Shown here: one piece after another, positions 42,455-52,123 of the stretch
How the letters are laid out: each line of letters opens with the position of its first letter
Position numbering within the stretch: position 1 is the stretch's first letter
Origin: Burkholderia ubonensis
Lineage (GTDB): Bacteria; Pseudomonadota; Gammaproteobacteria; Burkholderiales; Burkholderiaceae
Reading direction: 5' to 3'
NCBI RefSeq assembly: GCF_902833085.1
Contig: NZ_CADFEB010000013.1
Location: forward strand, 62,001 to 126,000
DNA: 64,000 nucleotides
Notes under the pieces: generated by a model
Seen by the model: only the letters and a program-made list of their open reading frames with translations
What the model was told of the DNA's origin: nothing
The model's database searches: none
Position numbers and translations under genes: made by a program

Positions 42455-43435
42455 ATGCGGGCACTCGACGGCCGACGGCACTTCTTCGCGTTCAACGGCG
42501 ACGCGGACGGCCTGTGCGCGCTTCAGCAACTGCGGCTCGCCGAGGGCGAGCGGGGCGCGCTCGTCACCGGCGTGAAGCGCGACGTGCGCCTGCTGGCGCG
42601 GGTCGACGCGCGCGCGGGCGACCGGGTCACCGTGCTGGACGTGTCGCACGACCAGAATCGCGACGCCGTCGCCCGGCTGCTGCGCGACGGCGTCGCGATC
42701 CGCTATTTCGACCATCACTTCGCGGGCGCGCTGCCGGACGATCCGGGTTTCGACGCGCATATCGACACGGCGGCGGACGTGTGCACGAGCGCGCTCGTGA
42801 ACCGCTACCTCGGCGGCGCTCACGTGCACTGGGCGATCGTCGCGGCGTTCGGCGACGAGCTGCCGGCGCTCGGCGACGCGCTTGCGCACGCGCACGGCAT
42901 CGACGCGGAGCACGCGCGCACGCTCGCGGCGCTCGGGCGCTACCTGAACTACAACGCGTACGGCGACTGCGTCGGCGACCTGCATTTCGATCCCGCGGCG
43001 CTGGCCGACGCGATGCTGCCGTGCGCCGAGCCGCTCGACTTCGTGCGCGGCACGCCGGTGTTCGCCGCGCTGCGCGACGGCTGCCGCGACGACCTGGCGC
43101 GCGCCCGCGCGCTGGCGCCGCTGCGCGAGGTGCCGGGCGCGACGCTGATCCGGATGCCCGATCAGGCGTGGGCGCGGCGCGCGACGGGCATGCTCGCGAA
43201 CGAGCGCGTGCGCAATGCGCCCGGTGTCGCGCTCGCGGTGTTGTCGCCGCGCGCGGACGGCGGGCTTTGCGTCAGCGTGCGCGTGCCCGACGGCCGGCCG
43301 CTCGGCGCCGACGACTTCTGCCGCACCTTCCCGACCGGCGGCGGGCGCAAGCGCGCCGCCGGCATCAACCACCTGCCGGAAGCGGAATTCGACGCGTTCG
43401 TCGCGCGCTTCGAGGCGGCGTTCCGGCTGGACTGA
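42455..43435 (+). CDS. DHH-family phosphoesterase
   Basis: The 326-residue cytosolic protein opens with FFAFNGDADGLCALQQ (motif I, metal-binding Asp residues) and includes VTVLDVSHDQNRDAV and IRYFDHHFAG, the DHH motif that names the family. A C-terminal DHHA1-like part ends in FPTGGGRKRAAGINHLP. Relatives include RecJ exonuclease and nanoRNase/c-di-AMP phosphodiesterases. At this length a small-nucleotide or single-strand substrate is likely. The ATG has AGGGAA 8 nt upstream; the upstream open frame lacks a ribosome site. Confidence 0.85.
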   Translation: MRALDGRRHFFAFNGDADGLCALQQLRLAEGERGALVTGVKRDVRLLARVDARAGDRVTVLDVSHDQNRDAVARLLRDGVAIRYFDHHFAGALPDDPGFDAHIDTAADVCTSALVNRYLGGAHVHWAIVAAFGDELPALGDALAHAHGIDAEHARTLAALGRYLNYNAYGDCVGDLHFDPAALADAMLPCAEPLDFVRGTPVFAALRDGCRDDLARARALAPLREVPGATLIRMPDQAWARRATGMLANERVRNAPGVALAVLSPRADGGLCVSVRVPDGRPLGADDFCRTFPTGGGRKRAAGINHLPEAEFDAFVARFEAAFRLD

Positions 43436-43469
43436 CGTCGGGTCGCGTTCGGCCGCACGCAGGGGAGCG

Positions 43470-44411
43470 TTACTCCTGCGCGGCGGCCTGCGCGCGCACG
43501 GCCGCGTCGCATTCGGCCGCTTCCGCGCGAATCCAGTCGCGCACCTCGGCCACCTCGCGCCGCGGCGTCGGGTCGCGCTGGTACAGCCAGTACGCGTAGC
43601 CGTTCTGCGGGGCGGGCCGGCGCGGCCCGAGCACCGTCAGCCGGCCGTCCGCGAGCATCGGCGCGACGAGCGCGAGCCGCCCGAGCGCGATGCCCTGGCC
43701 GGCGATCGCCGCCTGGATCACCTGGTCGTACTGGTTGAAGCGCAGCACGCTCTTCGGGCGCGCGTCGCCGAGCCCGACCGCGCGCAGATGGTCGTGCCAC
43801 TGCAACTGCGTCTGCGGCTGCCCGTCGAATTCGAGCAGCACGTGGCCCGCGAGCGCGGCGGCATCCGCGATCGGCCGCGTCGCATGCGCGGGGTGCGCGA
43901 CCGGCACCACCGTCTCGTCGAACAGGTGCAGCGCGCCTTCCGGCGCACGGTCGAGGGGCGCGTAGCGAATCCCGAGGTCGATGCCTTCGGCGCGCAAATC
44001 GAGTACCTTGTCGTTCGCGGCGACGCGCAGGTCGATCTCCGGATGGCGAGCCTGCAGCCGGCCGAGCCGCGGCAGCAGCCACAGCGCCGTGACGCCGATG
44101 CTCGCGGTGATCGTGACCGGCTGGCGCTCGCGCGCGGCGGTGAGCGTGCCGACGGCGTCCTGCAGGCTGTGCAGCGCGGCGTCGGCGATGCGGAACAGGC
44201 GCTCGCCTTCGGGCGTGAACGCGATCTTGCGGTAGCCGCGCTGCAGCAGCGCGACGCCGAGATGCGCTTCGAGCGCATGCACCTGGCGGCTGACCGCGGA
44301 TTGCGTCACGCACAGATCCTGCGCGGCGAGCGTAATGCTCATGCGGCGGCCGACGGCGACGAAGCCGCGCACGAGGTCCAGAGACGGGAGACGGACGAGA
44401 GGCGTTGACAT
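43470..44411 (-). CDS. LysR-family transcriptional regulator (GcvA-like)
   Basis: The 313-residue protein has an N-terminal winged helix (LPSLDLVRGFVAVGRRMSITLAAQDLCVTQSAVSRQVHALEAHLG, about residues 8-65) and a periplasmic-binding-type effector domain with the GcvA-like strand IDLGIRYAP. Such regulators usually control an adjacent divergent gene, here the alpha/beta hydrolase whose start is 81 nt away. The effector is unknown. Confidence 0.92.
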   Translation of the reverse strand: MSTPLVRLPSLDLVRGFVAVGRRMSITLAAQDLCVTQSAVSRQVHALEAHLGVALLQRGYRKIAFTPEGERLFRIADAALHSLQDAVGTLTAARERQPVTITASIGVTALWLLPRLGRLQARHPEIDLRVAANDKVLDLRAEGIDLGIRYAPLDRAPEGALHLFDETVVPVAHPAHATRPIADAAALAGHVLLEFDGQPQTQLQWHDHLRAVGLGDARPKSVLRFNQYDQVIQAAIAGQGIALGRLALVAPMLADGRLTVLGPRRPAPQNGYAYWLYQRDPTPRREVAEVRDWIRAEAAECDAAVRAQAAAQE

Positions 44412-44492
44412 GCGTTGGATTCATGCGAACGAAGCAGCAAGATTGGTTGAGTTTGCGCGATGCGTCAAGTTCGGCCCGCGCGAGGAGACACG

Positions 44493-45557
44493 ATGACGGA
44501 TTCGAACGAGGCGGCCGGCGCGTTGCCGCCCGAGCCGGTCACGCTGCGCGCGGCGGACGGCTACGTGCTGCGCGGTCACGCGTGGCGGCATACAGCTTTG
44601 CATGGGACTGGAGTAAGCGCTAAAGCGCCAACTCCAGTCGACAGCGGCGGCGCGGCCGGACGGCCGGTCACCGTCGTGAATTGCGCGACGTCGGTGCGCT
44701 GCGACTATTACTTCCGCTTCGCCGCATGGCTGTTCGCGCACGGGCGCGACGTGCTGGTCTACGACTATCGCGGCATCGGCGGGTCGCGGCCCGCGCGGCT
44801 CGCCGGGCTGCGCGCGAACTGGCTCGACTGGGGGCGGCTCGATTGCGAGGCCGCATTGCAGTACGCGCGCGACGCGTTTCCCGGCCAGCCGCTCGACGTG
44901 GTCGCGCACAGCATCGGCGGCTTCGCGCTCGGGCTGGCGGCGTCGAATCGCCGGGTGCGGCGCGTGCTGACGGTCGGCGCGCAGTACGCATACTGGCGCG
45001 ACTACCTGCCGGCCGAGCGGCGGCGCATGTGGTGGAAGTGGCACGTCGCGATGCCGATGCTCGCGGCGGCCTGCGGCTACGTGCCGGCCAAGCGCCTCGG
45101 CTGGATGGAGGACACGCCGCGCGGCGTCGCATTGTCGTGGGCGCGGTCGCGGCCGCGCTTCGAGGACGCCTATGCGCGCGCGCCGCACGCCGAGCACGTC
45201 GCGAGCCGCGCCGAGCTGCCCGAGCGCTTCGCGGCGCTCACCGCGCCGATGCTCGCGATCGGGCTCGACGACGACGCATTCGGCACCGTCGCCGCGATCG
45301 AGCGGCTGATCGGTTACTACACGGGCAGCGACGTCACGCATCTGCGGATCGCGCCGCGTGATATCGGCGTCGATGCGATCGGGCACTTCGCGTTCTTCCA
45401 CAGCCGCTTCGCCGGCACGCTGTGGCCGGTCGCACTGCACTGGCTGCAGCACGGCGCGCTGCCGGCCGATGCGCCGGGCGTCGTCCATGCGCGCCACGCG
45501 GCGGCGCGGGCGTGGCATGCGCCGGCGGGCACGGTCGTGCGCACGGCGATCGATTAA
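44493..45557 (+). CDS. Alpha/beta hydrolase with an in-frame palindromic insert
   Basis: The 354-residue protein has the alpha/beta hydrolase fold of the YheT/serine-aminopeptidase-like branch. The nucleophile Ser is in VVAHSIGGFALG, the acid is probably in IGLDDDAFG and the His in AIGHFAFF. Residues about 38-52 (LHGTGVSAKAPTPVDSGG) are encoded by a palindromic element at 44606-44639 that looks inserted between the VTLRAADGYVLRGHAW strand and the next strand VTVVNCATS. An ideal AGGAGA ribosome site precedes the ATG. Substrate is unknown; an ester is likely. Confidence 0.85.
   Translation: MTDSNEAAGALPPEPVTLRAADGYVLRGHAWRHTALHGTGVSAKAPTPVDSGGAAGRPVTVVNCATSVRCDYYFRFAAWLFAHGRDVLVYDYRGIGGSRPARLAGLRANWLDWGRLDCEAALQYARDAFPGQPLDVVAHSIGGFALGLAASNRRVRRVLTVGAQYAYWRDYLPAERRRMWWKWHVAMPMLAAACGYVPAKRLGWMEDTPRGVALSWARSRPRFEDAYARAPHAEHVASRAELPERFAALTAPMLAIGLDDDAFGTVAAIERLIGYYTGSDVTHLRIAPRDIGVDAIGHFAFFHSRFAGTLWPVALHWLQHGALPADAPGVVHARHAAARAWHAPAGTVVRTAID
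44606..44639. repeat. REP-like palindrome inside the hydrolase gene
   Basis: GACTGGAGT (44606-44614) pairs perfectly with ACTCCAGTC (44631-44639). Inside, two mismatches are followed by a 4-bp GCGC stem and a TAAA loop. The element is AT-richer than the gene around it and reads through in frame, which suggests an inserted interspersed repeat rather than part of the ancestral gene. Confidence 0.7.
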
Positions 45558-45590
45558 CATCAGACCTTTCGTCCTGCCGGTCCCGCATCG

Positions 45591-46364
45591 ATGCCCAATC
45601 CGTCCGTTCCCGATTCCGCCTGCGACGCGCCCGCCGCGCATCGTGCCTATCGTGCGCATCCGCTCCACGTGCCGGCGGCCGCGCGCCGCGCGGGCGTGCA
45701 GGTCGTGCGCGTCGATTTCGACTGGCAGGTGCCGCTCGCGTCGCCCGCGTATGCGGCGTTGAGCGACGCCGAGCGTGCGCGGGCAGGGCGCTTTCTGCGA
45801 TCGCAGGACGCGGTGCGCAGCGCGGGCACGCGCGTCGCGCTGCGCGACGTGCTCGGCGCGCAGCTCGGCATCGCGCCGCATGCGGTGGCGCTCATCGTCG
45901 GCGAAGCCGGCCGCCCGGCGCTCGATCCCGCGCATCACGCGCATCACCCGCCGCTCGACTTCAACGTGTCGCACGCGGGCGATCACGCGCTGATCGCGTG
46001 GTCGGCCGACTGCCGGGTCGGCGTCGACATCGAGCGCTGCGACCGCGCGACCGACTGGCGCGGGTTGACGCGCGAAGTGTGCACGCCCGGCGAAGCCGCC
46101 TATCTCGACGCGCTGCCGGACCCCGCGCGCGCGGACGCGTTCATGCACGTGTGGTCCGCGAAGGAAGCGCTGCTCAAGGCGCTCGGCACCGGCATCGGCG
46201 GCGGGCTGCGGGCGTTTGCGGTGGTGCCGCCGCGCGATGCGGCGACGCCGGCGGTGGAGGTCGTCTCGCCCGCCGCGCCCGCGGCCGGCGTGGCCGGCTT
46301 CGACGCGGCGTGGCTCGACGCGGCGCCCGGCTACGCGGCGTGCGTCGCGTGGACGCGCGCGTGA
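45591..46364 (+). CDS. 4'-phosphopantetheinyl transferase superfamily protein
   Basis: The 257-residue protein is of the Sfp/EntD type. It has the substrate strand PLDFNVSHAGDHALIAWS, the magnesium site GVDIE (Asp and Glu) and the FMHVWSAKEALLKALG helix with catalytic Glu/Lys. It transfers phosphopantetheine from CoA to carrier domains of fatty-acid, polyketide or peptide synthases. No synthase gene lies in the window. It follows the hydrolase by 33 nt and may share its transcript. Confidence 0.92.
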   Translation: MPNPSVPDSACDAPAAHRAYRAHPLHVPAAARRAGVQVVRVDFDWQVPLASPAYAALSDAERARAGRFLRSQDAVRSAGTRVALRDVLGAQLGIAPHAVALIVGEAGRPALDPAHHAHHPPLDFNVSHAGDHALIAWSADCRVGVDIERCDRATDWRGLTREVCTPGEAAYLDALPDPARADAFMHVWSAKEALLKALGTGIGGGLRAFAVVPPRDAATPAVEVVSPAAPAAGVAGFDAAWLDAAPGYAACVAWTRA

Positions 46365-46371
46365 GCGCCGC

Positions 46372-47307
46372 TCATTCGAGCGGCGTGTCGTTCGGCGCCG
46401 CGTAGCGCGCCTTAATCACGTCGCTCATCGGGAAGTCGAACGACAGCCCCTTCGGCGGCACCGGCTTCATGAACCATTTGTCGTACAGCGCATTGATCTC
46501 GCCGCTCTTCATCGCCTGCGCGAGCACGCCGTCGACGAGCGCCTTGAACTGCGGATCGTCCTTGCGCAGCATGAAGCCGTAGGCCTCCGACGATTGCGGC
46601 GTGCCGACGATCGTCCAGTCCGCCGGTTTCGCGGCGAGCTGGCGCACGCCCGCGAGCAGCACGTCGTCCATCATGTACGCGACCGCGCGGCCCGATTCGA
46701 GCGTGAGGCGCCCCTCGCCGTAGTCCTTCGCGCTGATGATCTGCATGTTCATCTTCTTTTCCTCGTTCATCCTGCGCAGCAGCCGCTCGGACGTCGTGCC
46801 CTGGTTCGTCACGACGGTCTTGCCGGCCAGGTCGGGGAAGTCGCGGATGCCGGACGTCGTGCGCGTGAGCAGGCGCGTCGTCGCGACGAAGAAGGTGGTC
46901 GAGAACGCGACCTGCGCGTGACGCGCGGCGAGATTCGTCGTCACGCCGCATTCCAGGTCGACCGTGCCGTTCTGCACGAGCGGCATGCGGTTCTGCGACG
47001 TGACCGGGATGAAGCGCACCTGCAGGTCCGGCTTGCCGGTGCGCGCCCTGACCGCGGCGATCACGCGGTCGCACAGGTCCTGCGAGAAGCCGATCACCCT
47101 GCCGCTCGCGTCGACGTACGAGAACGGCACCGACGTCTCGCGATGGCCGATCGCGATCACGTTGCTTTGCTGGATCTTCGCGAGCGTGCCGGAGAGCGGC
47201 TCCGCGGCGAGCGGCGCGCAGGCCGCGGCGCAGGCGGCGGCGAACGTGCAGCGGGCGAGCAGGGCGGCGAAACCGGACCAAGGGGACGAACGGGACGGGG
47301 TGTTCAT
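46372..47307 (-). CDS. Amino-acid ABC transporter substrate-binding protein (glutamate/aspartate type)
   Basis: The 311-residue protein has a signal peptide (about residues 1-35) and a type-2 periplasmic binding fold of the GltI/SBP_bac_3 family (TSVPFSYVDASGRVIGFSQDLCDRV, NGTVDLECGVTTN, GKTVVTNQGTTSERLLRRM). It should capture acidic or related amino acids. Permease and ATPase genes are not adjacent, so it is an orphan binding protein. GGAGAAG precedes the ATG. It lies divergent to the hut operon, which could make it a supplier of that pathway, but this is a guess. Confidence 0.88.
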   Translation of the reverse strand: MNTPSRSSPWSGFAALLARCTFAAACAAACAPLAAEPLSGTLAKIQQSNVIAIGHRETSVPFSYVDASGRVIGFSQDLCDRVIAAVRARTGKPDLQVRFIPVTSQNRMPLVQNGTVDLECGVTTNLAARHAQVAFSTTFFVATTRLLTRTTSGIRDFPDLAGKTVVTNQGTTSERLLRRMNEEKKMNMQIISAKDYGEGRLTLESGRAVAYMMDDVLLAGVRQLAAKPADWTIVGTPQSSEAYGFMLRKDDPQFKALVDGVLAQAMKSGEINALYDKWFMKPVPPKGLSFDFPMSDVIKARYAAPNDTPLE

Positions 47308-47457
47308 GGCGACTTCTCCAAAGCGGATGGTATGAATCGTATGTTGCCAAGACAAAAATAATCGCAACATGTGATAAATGCCGATCCAGGGCGCGCCGGC
47401 CTGCGGACCGTTCCGGGCATCAGGGAAACTCCCGAGTCGAAATCGGGGGAAAACGGG

Positions 47458-47513
47458 TTGTCTAGACAAGTTCGGATGGCTACACTGCATCCATCTCGAA
47501 CTTGTCTAGACAG
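47458..47513 (+). promoter_or_regulatory. hut promoter with two HutC-type palindromes
   Basis: The palindrome TTGTCTAGACAA (47458-47469) overlaps a -35 box (TTGTCT) that is 17 nt from the -10 box TACACT (47481-47486). A second site TTGTCTAGACAG (47502-47513) lies downstream, 44 nt centre to centre, in the 5' leader of hutH. Two phased sites suit repression by HutC, whose gene is the second of the operon; in known systems urocanate releases it. Confidence 0.85.
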
Positions 47514-47523
47514 GATTGCTCAC

Positions 47524-49047
47524 ATGATTACGCTGACCCCCGGTTACCTGACCCTCCCGCAACTGCGCAAGATCGCCCGCGAACCGGTGCAGCTCGTGCT
47601 CGACCCCGCCAGCTTCGCGAAGATCGACGCCGGCGCGAAGGCGGTGGCCGACATCGCCGCGAAGGGCGACCCGGCCTACGGCATCAACACGGGCTTCGGC
47701 CGCCTGGCGAGCACGCACATCCCGCACGATCAGCTCGAACTGCTGCAGAAGAACCTCGTGCTGTCGCACGCGGTCGGCGTCGGCGAGCCGATGGCGCGCT
47801 CGTCGGTGCGCCTCTTGATGGCGCTGAAACTGTCGAGCCTCGGCCGCGGCCACTCGGGCATCCGTCGCGAAGTGATGGACGCGCTGATCAAGCTGTTCAA
47901 TGCGGACGTGCTGCCGCTGATCCCGGTGAAGGGCTCGGTCGGCGCGTCGGGCGACCTCGCGCCGCTCGCGCACATGTCGGCCGTGCTGCTCGGCGTCGGC
48001 GAAGTGTTCATCCGCGGCGAGCGCGCGAGCGCGGTCGACGGCCTGCGCGTCGCGGGCCTCGCGCCGCTCACGCTGCAGGCGAAGGAAGGCCTCGCGCTGT
48101 TGAACGGCACGCAGGCGTCGACGGCGCTGGCGCTCGACAACATGTTCGCGATCGAAGACCTGTACCGCACCGCGCTCGTCGCGGGTGCGCTGTCGGTCGA
48201 CGCGGCGGCCGGCTCGGTGAAGCCGTTCGACGCGCGCATCCACGAGCTGCGCGGCCACCAAGGCCAGATCGACGCGGCCGCGTCCTACCGCGACCTGCTG
48301 GAAGGCTCGCCGATCAACCAGTCGCACCGCGACTGCGACAAGGTGCAGGACCCGTACAGCCTGCGCTGCCAGCCGCAGGTGATGGGCGCGTGCCTGGACC
48401 AGATGCGCCATGCGGCCGACGTGCTGCTGGTCGAGGCGAACGCCGTGTCGGACAACCCGCTGATCTTCCCGGACACCGGCGAAGTGCTGTCGGGCGGCAA
48501 CTTCCACGCGGAACCCGTCGCGTTCGCGGCCGACAACCTCGCGCTCGCCGCATCGGAAATCGGCGCGCTGGCCGAGCGCCGCATCGCGCTCCTGATCGAC
48601 GCGACGCTGTCGGGCCTGCCCCCGTTCCTCGTGAAGGACGGCGGCGTGAACTCGGGCTTCATGATCGCGCACGTGACGGCGGCCGCGTTGGCGTCGGAAA
48701 ACAAGACGCTCGCGCACCCGGCGTCGGTCGACTCGCTGCCGACCTCGGCGAACCAGGAAGACCACGTGTCGATGGCGACGTTCGCCGCGCGCAAGCTCGC
48801 CGACATCGCGGACAACACGAAGCACATCCTCGCGATCGAACTGCTGGCCGCCGCGCAGGGCGTCGACCTGCGCGCGCCGCATCACACGAGCCCGAAGCTG
48901 GCGCCCGTGATGGAGACGATCCGCAGCAAGGTCGCGCACTACGAGCTCGACCACTACTTCGCGCCGGACATCGCGGTGATCGCGAAGCTGGTTGGCGAGC
49001 GCGCGTTCGCGAAGGTCGCGCCGTTCTCGTTCGCGTCGGAACAGTAA
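47524..49047 (+). CDS. hutH: Histidine ammonia-lyase
   Basis: The 507-residue enzyme converts L-histidine to urocanate and ammonia, the first step of histidine use. The Ala-Ser-Gly triad that forms the electrophilic MIO group is in [15 protein letters not shown] (about residues 142-144). The family regions TGFGRLAS and SGGNFHAEP are present. Length is normal. The ATG directly follows the leader containing the second HutC site, with only a weak AGGA upstream. It is the first gene of hutHCUDIFG. Confidence 0.97.
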   Translation: MITLTPGYLTLPQLRKIAREPVQLVLDPASFAKIDAGAKAVADIAAKGDPAYGINTGFGRLASTHIPHDQLELLQKNLVLSHAVGVGEPMARSSVRLLMALKLSSLGRGHSGIRREVMDALIKLFNADVLPLIPVKGSVGASGDLAPLAHMSAVLLGVGEVFIRGERASAVDGLRVAGLAPLTLQAKEGLALLNGTQASTALALDNMFAIEDLYRTALVAGALSVDAAAGSVKPFDARIHELRGHQGQIDAAASYRDLLEGSPINQSHRDCDKVQDPYSLRCQPQVMGACLDQMRHAADVLLVEANAVSDNPLIFPDTGEVLSGGNFHAEPVAFAADNLALAASEIGALAERRIALLIDATLSGLPPFLVKDGGVNSGFMIAHVTAAALASENKTLAHPASVDSLPTSANQEDHVSMATFAARKLADIADNTKHILAIELLAAAQGVDLRAPHHTSPKLAPVMETIRSKVAHYELDHYFAPDIAVIAKLVGERAFAKVAPFSFASEQ

Positions 49048-49051
49048 GCCC

Positions 49052-49747
49052 ATGAGCGCACCGGTCTACCAGGAGATCAAGGATTTCATCCTGGCCCGCA
49101 TCCACGCCGGCGAGTGGGAGGAGGGTGACCAGGTGCCGTCCGAGAACGAGCTGGCCCGCGAGTTCAAGGTCGCGCGCATGACCGTCAACCGCGCGCTGCG
49201 CGAGTTGACGGCCGAGCAGGTGCTCACGCGGATGAAGGGCGCGGGCACCTACGTCGCGCGGCCGAAGTACGAGTCGACGCTGGTGGCGATCCGCAGCATC
49301 TCGGAAGAGGTGGCCGCGCGCGGGCACGCGCATCGCGCGAGCGTGCTCGGCCTCGAGATCGTGAGGGCCGACGAGGCGCTTGCGGACGAGATGCAGGTTG
49401 CGGTGCGCGCGAAGCTGTTTCACTCGCAGGTGCTGCATTTCGAGAACGACGAGCCGGTGCAGCTCGAAGAGCGATGGGTGAATCCGGCGGTCGCGCCGGA
49501 TTACGCCGAGCAGGATTTTACGAACACGACGCCGAACCAGTACCTGATGCGCGCGGCTCCGCTGCAGCGCGTCGAGTACCGGATCGAAGCGGCCGCACCC
49601 GCGCCGGAGCGGCGCGAGCAGCTTCGGATGGACGACGTCGAACCGTGTCTGGTTTTACATCGGCGCACCTGGTCGCAGGGCGTCGTCGCCTCGGTGGCGA
49701 ATCTGTGGCATCCCGGCAGCCGTTATCGCTTCACCGGGCATTTCTGA
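49052..49747 (+). CDS. hutC: Histidine utilisation repressor, GntR family
   Basis: The 231-residue protein has a GntR winged helix ([41 protein letters not shown] region, about residues 5-72) and a C-terminal UTRA ligand domain ([18 protein letters not shown]). It represses the operon from the TTGTCTAGACAA palindromes and is relieved by urocanate in characterised bacteria. It starts 4 nt after hutH. Confidence 0.96.
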   Translation: MSAPVYQEIKDFILARIHAGEWEEGDQVPSENELAREFKVARMTVNRALRELTAEQVLTRMKGAGTYVARPKYESTLVAIRSISEEVAARGHAHRASVLGLEIVRADEALADEMQVAVRAKLFHSQVLHFENDEPVQLEERWVNPAVAPDYAEQDFTNTTPNQYLMRAAPLQRVEYRIEAAAPAPERREQLRMDDVEPCLVLHRRTWSQGVVASVANLWHPGSRYRFTGHF

Positions 49748-49784
49748 ATCTGTTGATTTTCCATTTCCCTCGGGAGCAGTCGTC

Positions 49785-51473
49785 ATGAACCATCCGAAAC
49801 ACATCGATCCCCGTCTCGATCCGACGCGCACGATCCGCGCGCCGCGCGGCAGCGAGAAGACTTGCAAGACCTGGCTCGCGGAAGCCGCGTACCGGATGAT
49901 CCAGAACAACCTGGACCCGGAAGTCGCCGAGCACCCGCATGCGCTCGTCGTGTACGGCGGCATCGGCCGCGCGGCGCGCAACTGGGAGTGTTACGACCAG
50001 ATCCTCGCGTCGCTGAAGGACCTGAACGAGGACGAGACGCTGCTCGTGCAATCGGGCAAGCCGGTCGGTGTGTTCCGCACGCACAAGGATGCGCCGCGCG
50101 TGCTGCTCGCGAACTCGAACCTGGTGCCGCACTGGGCGACCTGGGACCACTTCAACGAGCTCGACCGCAAGGGCCTGATGATGTACGGCCAGATGACGGC
50201 CGGCAGCTGGATCTACATCGGCAGCCAGGGCATCGTTCAGGGTACCTATGAAACCTTCTTCGCGGTCGCGAACCAGCACTTCAACGGCGACCCGTCGGGC
50301 CGCTGGATCCTGACGGGCGGCTTGGGCGGCATGGGCGGCGCACAGCCGCTCGCGGCGACGATGGCCGGCTTCTCGATGATCGCGGTCGAATGCGACGAGA
50401 CGCGCATCGACTTCCGCCTGAAGACCCGCTACGTCGACAAGAAGGCGACGACCCTCGACGAGGCGCTCGGCATGATCGAGGAAGCGAAGCGCACCGGCAA
50501 GCCGGTGTCGATCGGCCTGCTCGGCAACGCGGCCGACGTGTTCACGGAACTGGTCGAGCGCGGCATCACGCCGGACTGCGTGACCGACCAGACGAGCGCG
50601 CACGACCCGATCAACGGCTACCTGCCGCAGGGCTGGACGGTCGCGCAATGGCGCGAAGCGCAGAAGGTCGATCCGCAGAGCATCGTGAAGGTCGCGAAGC
50701 AGTCGATGGCCGTGCAGGTGCGCGCGATGCTGGCGCTGCAGCAGCGCGGCGCGGCGACGCTCGACTACGGCAACAACATCCGCCAGATGGCGCTGGAAAT
50801 GGGCGTCGAGAACGCGTTCGACTTCCCGGGCTTCGTGCCGGCGTACATCCGGCCGCTGTTCTGCGAAGGCAAGGGCCCGTTCCGCTGGGTCGCGCTGTCC
50901 GGCGATCCTGAGGACATCTACAAGACCGACCAGAAGGTGAAGGAGCTGATCCCCGACGATCCGCACCTGCACAACTGGCTCGACATGGCGCGCGAGCGCA
51001 TCGCGTTCCAGGGCCTGCCCGCGCGGATCTGCTGGGTCGGCGTGAAGGATCGCTACCGCCTCGGCCAGGCGTTCAACGAGATGGTCAAGAACGGCGAGCT
51101 GAAGGCGCCGATCGTGATCGGCCGCGATCACCTCGACACGGGTTCGGTCGCGAGCCCGAACCGCGAGACGGAATCGATGAAGGACGGCTCGGACGCCGTC
51201 AGCGACTGGCCGCTGCTCAACGCGCTGCTGAACACCGCGGGCGGCGCGTCGTGGGTGTCGCTGCACCACGGCGGCGGCGTCGGGATGGGCTTCTCGCAGC
51301 ACTCGGGCGTCGTGATCGTCGCGGACGGCACCGCCGAAGCGCACGAGCGTCTCGGCCGCGTGCTGCTGAACGATCCGGCTACGGGCGTGATGCGCCATGC
51401 GGATGCCGGCTACGAACTCGCGCAGCAGACGGCCCGCGAAGCCGGCCTGAAGCTGCCGATGCTCGGCCGCTGA
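49785..51473 (+). CDS. hutU: Urocanate hydratase
   Basis: The 562-residue NAD-dependent enzyme turns urocanate into 4-imidazolone-5-propionate. It contains the long conserved runs of the family ([55 protein letters not shown]), including the Gly-rich NAD site, and has normal length. GGGAG precedes the ATG. It is the third gene of the operon. Confidence 0.97.
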   Translation: MNHPKHIDPRLDPTRTIRAPRGSEKTCKTWLAEAAYRMIQNNLDPEVAEHPHALVVYGGIGRAARNWECYDQILASLKDLNEDETLLVQSGKPVGVFRTHKDAPRVLLANSNLVPHWATWDHFNELDRKGLMMYGQMTAGSWIYIGSQGIVQGTYETFFAVANQHFNGDPSGRWILTGGLGGMGGAQPLAATMAGFSMIAVECDETRIDFRLKTRYVDKKATTLDEALGMIEEAKRTGKPVSIGLLGNAADVFTELVERGITPDCVTDQTSAHDPINGYLPQGWTVAQWREAQKVDPQSIVKVAKQSMAVQVRAMLALQQRGAATLDYGNNIRQMALEMGVENAFDFPGFVPAYIRPLFCEGKGPFRWVALSGDPEDIYKTDQKVKELIPDDPHLHNWLDMARERIAFQGLPARICWVGVKDRYRLGQAFNEMVKNGELKAPIVIGRDHLDTGSVASPNRETESMKDGSDAVSDWPLLNALLNTAGGASWVSLHHGGGVGMGFSQHSGVVIVADGTAEAHERLGRVLLNDPATGVMRHADAGYELAQQTAREAGLKLPMLGR

Positions 51474-51475
51474 GC

Positions 51476-52114
51476 ATGACGGCGCACGACCAGGCGCCGG
51501 TGAACGCGACGATGATCCGTGCAGCGGATCTCGTCGCGTCGCCGTGGAAGAACGGCGGCGGCGTGACGCGCGAGATCGCCGCGCATTCCCCCAAGGGGAC
51601 TTCCTTCGGGGCGCCGCCCGGCGCCGCGCTCGACGCGTTCGCGTGGCGCGTGAGCGTCGCGGACGTCGCCGCGGCGGGGCCGTTCTCGCGCTTCGAAGGC
51701 GTCGACCGCACGCTGATGCTGCTGTCCGGCGCGGGCATGACGCTCGCCGGCGAAGGCGGTGCGCGGCACGTGCTCGACGCGCCGCTCGCGCGCGCGGATT
51801 TCGCCGGCGAAACGGCGATCGACGCGACGCTGCACGACGGCCCGACGCGCGACTTCAACCTGATGACGCGCCGCGCGACGACGCGCGGGTCGGTCGCCGT
51901 GTGGCGCGCCGGCACGCATCGCATCGCGCGTGCTGACACCGTGCTGCTGTTCTGCGCGGCGGGGACGGTGCAGGTCGCGCTCGACGGCGCCACCCACACG
52001 CTGGAAGAACTGGACACGCTGCGGCTCGACGGGCTGCAGCGTGCGCTTGACGTCGCGATGAGCGGCGACGGCGCGCTGCTCGCCGTGTCGCTCGACGCTA
52101 CCGATACGAACTGA
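51476..52114 (+). CDS. hutD: HutD family protein
   Basis: The 212-residue cupin-like protein has the HutD signature SPWKNGGGVTREIA near the N-terminus, then WRVSVADVAAAGPFSRFEGVDRTLMLL and GPTRDFNLMTRR. Members sit in hut operons and are thought to modulate flux or protect against excess induction; a precise activity is not known. It starts 2 nt after hutU. Confidence 0.93.
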   Translation: MTAHDQAPVNATMIRAADLVASPWKNGGGVTREIAAHSPKGTSFGAPPGAALDAFAWRVSVADVAAAGPFSRFEGVDRTLMLLSGAGMTLAGEGGARHVLDAPLARADFAGETAIDATLHDGPTRDFNLMTRRATTRGSVAVWRAGTHRIARADTVLLFCAAGTVQVALDGATHTLEELDTLRLDGLQRALDVAMSGDGALLAVSLDATDTN

Positions 52115-52123
52115 ACGGAACGC

